Assembly (NCBI GenBank): GCA_038234045.1
Contig: JBBSUX010000210.1
Span: 1-6,281, forward strand
Length of the DNA: 6,281 nt
Direction of reading: 5' to 3'
DNA from: JBBSUX01 sp038234045
GTDB taxonomy: Bacteria; Pseudomonadota; Gammaproteobacteria; Burkholderiales; Burkholderiaceae_C
The position numbers and the translations under genes are program-made. Positions 1-6,281 of this stretch are shown one piece after another (positions within the stretch are counted from its first letter, which is position 1; the number at the start of each line of letters is the position of its first letter). The notes below the pieces were generated by a model. The model did no database searches, was not told the origin of the DNA, and saw only the letters and a list, made by a program, of their open reading frames with translations.

Positions 1-1
1 A

Positions 2-733
2 CCCGCAGAAGCCGAGGCCTATCGCCCCAGGCACCTGGTGCAAGATATCGATGCCTTGATCACGGCAGAAACCGGGAGCCCCGACGGTGCGCTGGCGGCG
101 CTGATTGCGCACGACTGGGGCGGCGCCGTAGCCTGGAACCTGGTCAACCAGAAGCCGGGGCGCATGGCGAAATTTGTCATCATCAATGCGCCGCATCCAG
201 GCGCCTTTTTGCGTGAACTGCAGAACAATCCAGCGCAGCAGGCTGCAAGCGCGTATATGAATTTTCTGGTGCGCCCCGATGCGGAAGCGCTGTTGGCGGC
301 CAACGACTATGAGCGGCTCTGGGAATTCTTCATTCGCATGGGCGGTACCGCTGCGCCGGGCGGCCCCGGAGCGCCCGATGGCGCTGGCTGGCTTACCGAA
401 GAGGTTCGCGCTCAGTACCGAGATGTTTGGGACAAGGGCCTGACAGGCGGCTGCAATTACTACCGCGCCTCGCCGCTGCGCCCACCGGGCGCCAACGATC
501 AGGCCGCCGCTGCGGTCACCCTCCCCGACACCATGCTGCGCATCATCGTTCCGACACTGGTCCTGTGGGCTGAAGACGATTCGGCGTTACCACTGAGCCT
601 GACCGAGGGACTGGAGCAATGGATTCCAGAGCTGGAGCTGCAACGCATCCCACGTGCAACCCACTGGATCGTGCACGAGCAGCCGATGCTGATCGCTGCA
701 CGGATCGAAAGCTTCTTGCAATCAAAAGAATAG
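2..733 (+). CDS. Epoxide-hydrolase-like alpha/beta hydrolase, 5'-truncated by the window edge
   Basis: This is the C-terminal 243 residues of an alpha/beta-hydrolase-fold enzyme. The frame is open to the left edge, and the residues before the first GTG (position 38) read as normal family sequence, so the true start and the oxyanion HGxP region lie outside the window. The nucleophile motif HDWGG, typical of epoxide hydrolases, has its Asp at bases 113-115. The other triad members fit: the acid Asp in WAEDD (visible residue 193) and the His in RATHW (residue 221). Two lid tyrosines that would activate the epoxide are plausible, in SAYMNF and NYYRAS. The expected reaction is hydrolysis of an epoxide to a diol through an alkyl-enzyme ester, in the cytosol; the substrate cannot be read. 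A haloalkane or haloacid dehalogenase is the main alternative, but HDWGG with the NYYR lid tyrosine favours epoxide hydrolase. It converges on the acyltransferase operon and shares no evident pathway with it. Confidence 0.85.
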   Translation, partial: PAEAEAYRPRHLVQDIDALITAETGSPDGALAALIAHDWGGAVAWNLVNQKPGRMAKFVIINAPHPGAFLRELQNNPAQQAASAYMNFLVRPDAEALLAANDYERLWEFFIRMGGTAAPGGPGAPDGAGWLTEEVRAQYRDVWDKGLTGGCNYYRASPLRPPGANDQAAAAVTLPDTMLRIIVPTLVLWAEDDSALPLSLTEGLEQWIPELELQRIPRATHWIVHEQPMLIAARIESFLQSKE

Positions 734-838
734 CTCATAGCGCTTTATCTGATTGCGCAAGAGGCCTAAAACACTCTCAATTTTTACCGCAGCATGCGCT
801 TGCGTTCCATGCGGCACGAAGCTACCGCTCCAGCTGCT

Positions 839-1702
839 TTAGTACACCGGGCGATCGCCCGGAGGTCGTGTCTTGAAGCGCTTGTGCACCCACCAGTATT
901 GCGCCGGCGCGGCAGCGATATAGGCTTCGAGCTGCCGGTTCATGAAGAGCGTGTCGGCAGCCACGTCAGAAGTCGGAAAGTCTTTCCACGCGGGCAGGAT
1001 GTCGACCGTATATCCCTGCGGTGTCAGGCGCGGCAAGATTGTCACCACCCGCGCGCGGCCGAGCCGTGCAAAGCGTGACAGTGACGGCAGCGTGGCAGCA
1101 GGCACACCAAAGAACGGAATGAAAAGTGAATCCTCCGCGCCAAAATCCATGTCGGGAAGCAGGTAGAAAACCTCGCCGCTCCGCAGGGCCTGAATGACTT
1201 CTTTCACGCCGGTGGTGCGGTGAAACACCCGTGACTCACCAAACCGCAGTCGCCCGGCCATGACCCAGGCATCCACGACTGGATCCGATTGCGGCGTGTA
1301 GATTGAACTGTGCCGACGGTGGCTGCGCATCGTGACAGCAGTGGCGGCCGCATCCAGACCATAGAAATGCGGCCCGAAAATAATCAGCGGGCTGTCATCG
1401 CCCAAAGCGGCCTCGGCGCCATTCAGGATCAGGCGCTTTTCCAGCACCGCGCGCGACGCATGCCAGAGCCAGCCACGATCGAGCCAGGTCTGCGCAAAGA
1501 TCACGAAGGTTTCGCGTGCCAGTGCACGCCGCTCTGTCTCGGGCATTTGCGGAAAGCACAACGCCAGATTGGTAAGGGCCACATGGCGCCGGCCACGCAC
1601 CAAGGCAAAGAGCAGCCGGCCCAGCAACCAGCCAAGAGCACGCACCCATCGAAGCGGCAGCAGGGCTACGGCCCGCATCAGCATGATCCCGATATGACTC
1701 AT
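839..1702 (-). CDS. lpxL: LpxL/HtrB-family lipid A secondary acyltransferase (second gene of the pair)
   Basis: This 287-residue protein belongs to the LpxL/LpxM family, inner-membrane enzymes that move an acyl chain from acyl-ACP onto the hydroxyl of a primary acyl chain of lipid A. A hydrophobic N-terminus (about residues 4-36, interrupted by arginines) would anchor it to the membrane. The catalytic HX4D motif is present as PHFYGLD (His112, Asp117). Further family blocks are LLPDMDFGAEDSLFIPFFG (181-199) and the C-terminal YWWVHKRFKTRPPG (269-282), a hallmark of genuine LpxL proteins. The ATG start overlaps the stop of the upstream acyltransferase gene in an ATGA, and a GGTGGG lies 5 bases before it, which suggests translational coupling. 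The gene stops at a TAA and faces the hydrolase gene across about 105 bases, where I see only weak hairpins and no clear terminator. Which acyl chain and lipid A position it serves cannot be told from sequence alone. Confidence 0.9.
   Translation of the reverse strand: MSHIGIMLMRAVALLPLRWVRALGWLLGRLLFALVRGRRHVALTNLALCFPQMPETERRALARETFVIFAQTWLDRGWLWHASRAVLEKRLILNGAEAALGDDSPLIIFGPHFYGLDAAATAVTMRSHRRHSSIYTPQSDPVVDAWVMAGRLRFGESRVFHRTTGVKEVIQALRSGEVFYLLPDMDFGAEDSLFIPFFGVPAATLPSLSRFARLGRARVVTILPRLTPQGYTVDILPAWKDFPTSDVAADTLFMNRQLEAYIAAAPAQYWWVHKRFKTRPPGDRPVY
1699..1702 (-). other. ATGA stop/start overlap between the two acyltransferase genes
   Basis: The TGA of the upstream acyltransferase (1701-1699) and the ATG of the downstream one (1702-1700) share bases. 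This is the classic arrangement for translational coupling, and it implies one transcript running leftwards through both genes. A GGTGGG at a 5-base spacing could help reinitiation. Confidence 0.9.
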
Positions 1703-2574
1703 GCGAGCCCACCGTCATCGATCGGTCGAGCGACGCCAGCCGGATTGCCCGACGGCGCCATGGCGCAAGGCGCCTTGTAACGCGCATAACCCCAGAGATA
1801 TTGTTGCGGCGCGCGTCGTATCAAAAGTTCCATGTCCTGGTTAATTGCGGCCACGGCAGCATCTAGTGAAGCGGGCAGCGGACCATCCCGCTCTTGCACA
1901 TGCACCACAAAACCGCGCCCCATCGGCAAGCGCTCGCTCCACGCCAGGAGCACGGCGGCTCCGGACTGCTGTGCCAGCCGCGCTGCGAGCGTCATGCTGT
2001 AGGCCGGCCGACCAAAGAATGCGGCCCAGATCCCCATTCCGTCGGGTGGCACCTGATCGGGCAGAAGGCCCACCGCCTCGCCACGTCGCAGCGCCCGCAT
2101 GAGTTCGCGCACGCCCGCGAGCGTGGTGGGGACTGAGCGCAGATGCGGACGACTGCGCGCTGACTTCATGCGACGCGCCAGCCATGCCTGCCGCGCGGGG
2201 CGATAGAGCACGGTCATAGAACCATGTTCGGGGCCAAAATCGGCGGCGAGTGCCTGCGGCGAAACCTCGAATCCGCCGAGATGAGGCGTCAGAAACAGAA
2301 TACCGCGACCCCGCGCATAGGCGCGCGCAATGCAGCCGTCATCGTCCCAACTCCACACGGGCGGCCGCCCCCACCACAGCCGGGGTAGCTCAGCCACCAT
2401 GCGGCCGGCCTGCCCCACCGCCCCCCGCACATCGGCCCACCCCAAGCCAGCGGCCGCCACGTTGTTCCTGAAGCGTCCGCGGTAGCGAGCGGACGCCAGA
2501 AAAGCCAGCCAGCCGATGGCACTGCCGGCCAGGTGCAGCAACCACAGAGGCATCAGAGAACACAGGCGGAACAT
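1699..2574 (-). CDS. LpxL-like lysophospholipid/lipid A acyltransferase (first gene of the pair)
   Basis: This is a second, more divergent member of the LpxL/LpxM acyltransferase family, 291 residues from the chosen start. It has an N-terminal hydrophobic segment (about 8-28), the catalytic HX4E motif TPHLGGFE (His98, Glu103), the block GEAVGLLPDQVPP (165-177) followed by AAFFGRP, and a C-terminal APQQYLWGYARYK (255-267) matching the QYLW..RYK ending of the family. The frame stays open to a TTG at 2598, but the ATG at 2574 is preferred: it is preceded by AAGG four bases upstream and begins right at the hydrophobic anchor. The protein carries a tail of about 20 residues beyond the conserved end. 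It leads a two-gene operon and overlaps the next gene by four bases. By analogy with paired lpxL genes in Burkholderiales, the two enzymes may act at different positions of lipid A or with different acyl chains. This copy could also act on another lysolipid, so I give it no symbol. Confidence 0.86.
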   Translation of the reverse strand: MFRLCSLMPLWLLHLAGSAIGWLAFLASARYRGRFRNNVAAAGLGWADVRGAVGQAGRMVAELPRLWWGRPPVWSWDDDGCIARAYARGRGILFLTPHLGGFEVSPQALAADFGPEHGSMTVLYRPARQAWLARRMKSARSRPHLRSVPTTLAGVRELMRALRRGEAVGLLPDQVPPDGMGIWAAFFGRPAYSMTLAARLAQQSGAAVLLAWSERLPMGRGFVVHVQERDGPLPASLDAAVAAINQDMELLIRRAPQQYLWGYARYKAPCAMAPSGNPAGVARPIDDGGLA

Positions 2575-2596
2575 GGAACCTTGGCGCGAAATGGGC

Positions 2597-2617
2597 AATG
2601 CGCCTGTTCAGCGCATT
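2597..2617. repeat. Perfect 7-bp inverted repeat in the acyltransferase/metK intergenic region
   Basis: The arms AATGCGC (2597-2603) and GCGCATT (2611-2617) are perfectly complementary around a 7-base spacer. The repeat sits 23 bases upstream of the chosen ATG of the acyltransferase operon, and 217 bases upstream of the metK start. It could be an operator for a dimeric regulator or a hairpin in the operon's leader. A TTTTC follows it on the + strand, but no + strand transcript is known to arrive there, so a terminator role is unlikely. The pairing is seen directly; the function is unknown. Confidence 0.4.
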
Positions 2618-2718
2618 TTCTGGAGTGGAAAAGGAATGCGGCACCCATGTCTGGAGACCGATTTCGCAGTCCGTAACAGGGGCTACTTGTAAGCCGCTAA
2701 CATTGAGTGGTCGCCGAG

Positions 2719-2749
2719 TTAACAGAGCAACTTGCAGGGCGACTTTAAA
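2719..2749 (+). promoter_or_regulatory. Possible sigma-70 promoter of metK
   Basis: The best promoter-like pair I can find in the divergent region is TTAACA (2719-2724, 5 of 6 to the -35 consensus) and TTTAAA (2744-2749, 4 of 6 to the -10 consensus). Their 19-base spacer is longer than ideal. It would give a leader of about 75 bases before the metK start. The rest of the 259-base region (2575-2833) shows the inverted repeat noted separately, a weak GGCT/AGCC hairpin near 2681-2695, and nothing I can match to a known SAM or SAH riboswitch. No convincing promoter for the leftward operon could be picked by eye. Confidence 0.25.
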
Positions 2750-2819
2750 CACAACTGCTAAAGCGTTCGCCAAGGCTCCTCTTCATTGATGGTCCGGGCA
2801 ACGCCCCGAAGCCCAACAC

Positions 2820-2824
2820 AGGAG
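2820..2824 (+). promoter_or_regulatory. Ribosome binding site of metK (decides the start)
   Basis: AGGAG lies 9 bases before the ATG at 2834 and only 3 bases before the in-frame ATG at 2828. This favours 2834, which gives the protein start MANDFLFTSESVSEG expected for the family. Earlier in-frame starts at 2786 and 2789 have no such site and would add 15 or 16 unrelated residues. Confidence 0.85.
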
Positions 2825-2833
2825 TTTATGCAA

Positions 2834-4014
<1,181 letters not shown>

Positions 4015-4018
<4 letters not shown>

Positions 4019-6216
4019 AAACTATAGGCGGCGCCAACTCCGGCAACCCAGTTGCGCCCTGGCGCAGGCTCGAAGTAGCGCCGGTTGCCTTCGTTGACGA
4101 TGACCGAGCCCACGGTTCGGCGGTCAAACAGGTTGTCGACGCGCGCAAATACGTTCAGATTCCACGGCCCGAAGCGTCGGTTATATCCGGCATGCACGGC
4201 AGCCACCACGTAGCCCGGAGCGCTGGCGGTGTTGGCGTCGTTGGCCTGAATGCGGCTGATGCCTCGGGCTTCGGCGCCTGCGTGCCAGCCTTCTGCCGGC
4301 GCATAGCCATAAGCCACGAACACCGAGCGTTGTGCAATCCCCGGAATGCGATTGCCGGCCGCTACCGCATTGGCGGCGCCGCAGGGCGAAGGGGAGCAAA
4401 AACCGTCGCTGTAGCGTGCGGTGAGCCAGGTGGCAGCGACCTGGGTGCGCCAGTGGCCTTCCGTCTCACGGAACCAGCCCAGTTCGGCTCCCTCGCGGCG
4501 GGTGCGCCCGGCGTTCTGGAATGTGGACCGACCACCGACGTTGGTGTTGGTGACGATCTCGTCGCTGGTGCGGGTCTGAAACAGCGCTGCAGTCAACAAA
4601 CCGTCGGCCATGCGCGCTTTGGCGCCAACCTCGACGCTGTCGTTCACCGACGGTTGCACGGCAAAGTTCAGCCCGGGAAGGCCCCCGGGGCGATAAGAGA
4701 TTTCATTCAGTGTCGGCGTTTCAAAGCCTCGTCCTGCTGTGGCGTAGAGGTTGAGATTGGGCGTAGCGGCATATCGCACGGCCGCTACCGGGAGCGCCTG
4801 GCGATAACGCGCGCTGCCGCTGTCGTCACCATTGGCACCGGCGATGTAATGGTCGGTCGAGCGGAAACGCACCGTGCTGTAACGCAGGCCCGCTTCGAGC
4901 GTCCAGCGTTCGGCCACGTGCCAGTTCGCCTGCAGATAGGGGTCACCGTTGGACGCCTCGTTGTTCTCGTCGCGGCGCAACCGCCCCTGCACGCCCAGGA
5001 CCGGTCTCGCTACGGTGCCGGTGTAGTTCTCGTAGCCTGTGCGGTGCTCGCGCAGCAGGTCATATGAAACGCCTGCTGTCCATTCGAACGGCCGGTCGGC
5101 AAGGCGGGTTCGCGAGGTCCAGCGCAGATCAGCACCGCCGTAGGAACGGCTCAGGCCGATGACTCCGCCCGACTGCAGGGCGCTGGCCTGGGCGGACGGC
5201 GGAATGGACTGGAACTGCGTGGTGTCGCGCGTACCGCCGTAGACCATCAGGCGCAGATCGTTGTCGGCGTTGACACGATGTTCCAGCAGAAGACCGAGTT
5301 GACGCTGATCGACGGTCTTGCGCGTGTCGTACTGCACCGCAAGCGGCGCAGAGCGTGGATCGAGCCCAAGCTGCGCCTGCGTCAGGCCGAGCGGGTCCTG
5401 GGCATGCACGCGCACGCTGTTGAGGATGACGGTGGCACGTGTGTCCTCGTCTACCTGCACGCCGAGCTTGCCGTTGACGATGTCGCGCTCAGCCGCACTG
5501 TGTGTGCGCCAGCCGTCGGTGTGGAAGTGGTTTGTGTCCAGCACCCAGTCGATGTTGCCTTTGGCGCCGCTGGCCTTTAGACCCTCACGACGCGTGCCGA
5601 AACTGCCGGCGGCGAACGACGCCTCGACCTTCGGCGGCGCCTCGCCGCGCTCGGTGAACACCTGCACCACACCGCCGGAAGAATTGCCGTAAAGAGCCGA
5701 AAAAGGACCGCGCAGCACGTCGATGCGTTCGGCCGAGCCGATGTCGATATTGGACGTCTGGCCCTGACCATCGGGCAGCGTGGCCGGGATACCGTCGACA
5801 TAGATGCGAACGCCCCGCACCCCAAAGGTGGAGCGGGCGCCAAAGCCACGAATCGATAGCTGAAGATCCTGGGCGTAGTTGTAGCGGTTCTGGATCTGCA
5901 GCCCTGGCACCGCGACGAGACTCTCCGACAGGTTGACCTGCAGCTTGTCGTCACGCAATTGTTCGGCGTCCACACGGTCGGCCGACCCGGCGATGTCAAA
6001 CGGTCGCACGTTGCCCCCGGGCGTCGAGATCGTGACCTCGCGCAGGGTCCGTTCGGGCGCAACGCCGGCAGCGGGCGCTGCGTCCTGGGCCTGCGCCGCA
6101 AGCATGGTCGCCGCCTGCACTACAGCAGCGGCAAGCAGTTGCAGCGCAAATCGCGGGCGGGCCGCATGTTGTGCCGCAGGTATCGAAAAACCTGGATGTG
6201 TGAACGATCGGGCCAT
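4015..6216 (-). CDS. pqqU: TonB-dependent outer-membrane receptor, YncD/PqqU-like
   Basis: This 733-residue protein is a complete TonB-dependent transporter. A signal peptide ends with a likely cleavage after AQA (residue 43), preceded by a hydrophobic stretch (24-41). A TonB-box-like segment TLREVTIS (57-64) follows, then the plug domain (about 75-190) with SIRGFGARSTFGVRG, YVDGIPATLPDGQGQTSNID and LRGPFSALYGNSSGG. The rest is a beta-barrel ending in a terminal Phe (AAYSF). Many blocks match my memory of E. coli YncD, now named PqqU, which takes up pyrroloquinoline quinone: QYDTRKT (295-301), GRGFETPTLNE (495-505), NAGRTRREGAEL (568-579), RVDNLFDRR (692-700) and GSVIVNE (703-709). A Cys pair with four residues between (607, 612) sits at the same place as one in YncD and may form a loop disulfide. 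The match points to PQQ or a similar small ligand, but the substrate is inferred. The ATG at 6216 lacks a strong ribosome binding site (only GGACAC). No PQQ gene adjoins it. Confidence 0.88.
4030..4058. repeat. Imperfect inverted repeat just past the metK stop, inside the receptor's 3' coding end
   Basis: The arms GGCGCCAACT (4030-4039) and AGTTGCGCC (4050-4058) pair over 9 bases with one bulged C, around a 10-base loop. It begins 12 bases after the metK stop, but no T run follows on the + strand, so it is not a standard intrinsic terminator. It could stabilise the 3' end of the metK mRNA, or be a by-product of the codons for the receptor's conserved C-terminus. Confidence 0.35.
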
Positions 6217-6235
6217 GAAAAAGTGTCCGAGTGAG

Positions 6236-6254
6236 CTGCCGCATCAAACGGCAG
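6236..6254. repeat. Perfect 6-bp inverted repeat in the receptor gene's leader
   Basis: The arms CTGCCG (6236-6241) and CGGCAG (6249-6254) are perfectly complementary around a 7-base loop, 20 to 38 bases upstream of the receptor's ATG. In the mRNA this would be a small stable hairpin near the ribosome binding region, or in DNA a compact operator. The 65 bases upstream of the receptor hold no recognisable Fur box or conserved B12-riboswitch core; the region is cut by the window edge, so a longer regulatory element cannot be excluded. Confidence 0.35.
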
Positions 6255-6281
6255 AACGCAATAGGGGGGCGCCGGGGCCCC

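Noticed and set aside
740..815. Possible terminator hairpins between the hydrolase and acyltransferase genes (GCGC/GCGC at 740-758, CCGCA/TGCGG near 788-815)
   Set aside because: The stems are only 4-5 bp with large loops, and no T run follows in the right direction for either gene, so I do not call a terminator.
1310..1780. Open frame of 156 residues on the + strand opposite the acyltransferase pair
   Set aside because: It is a shadow of the two acyltransferase genes in high-GC DNA; no ribosome binding site or domain was seen.
2786..2833. An extended metK N-terminus starting at 2786 or 2789
   Set aside because: The added residues do not resemble any MetK, and the strong ribosome binding site at 2820-2824 would lie inside the coding region.
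6217..6281. Cobalamin riboswitch upstream of the TonB-dependent receptor
   Set aside because: I considered it because this receptor class often carries one, but no B12-box or closing-stem motif can be recognised in the visible 65 bases.

Overview
The window looks like chromosomal DNA of a GC-rich betaproteobacterium, most likely of the order Burkholderiales and perhaps near Comamonadaceae. Three things suggest this: high GC with strong G/C at third codon positions, a MetK protein that reads like the Burkholderiales form from its N-terminus onward, and a pair of LpxL-type acyltransferase genes divergent from metK, an arrangement I recall from that order. No RNA gene, insertion sequence, phage gene or CRISPR array is visible. 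The assignment rests on reading and memory, not on a search.

Layout from left to right: (1) the 3' part of an epoxide-hydrolase-like alpha/beta hydrolase on the + strand, with its start outside the window; (2) two LpxL/HtrB-family acyltransferase genes on the - strand, joined by a 4-base stop/start overlap and therefore probably one operon; (3) a divergent intergenic region of about 260 bases holding the promoters of the acyltransferase operon and of metK, plus one perfect inverted repeat; (4) metK on the + strand, complete, with a clear ribosome binding site that fixes its start; (5) a complete TonB-dependent outer-membrane receptor on the - strand, closely resembling E. coli YncD/PqqU, whose stop codon interlocks with that of metK; (6) a short leader of that receptor at the right edge, containing a small inverted repeat.

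Functionally, the two acyltransferases probably add secondary acyl chains to lipid A at the inner membrane. MetK makes S-adenosylmethionine. The receptor is an energy-coupled outer-membrane importer, by family resemblance possibly for pyrroloquinoline quinone. The hydrolase is probably a stand-alone catabolic or detoxifying enzyme. These are mostly ordinary chromosomal genes that share a neighbourhood rather than one pathway. I found no convincing evidence of an undescribed system. The points most worth a second look are the PqqU-like receptor, the interlocked metK/receptor stops with an internal hairpin, and the inverted repeats in the two leaders.
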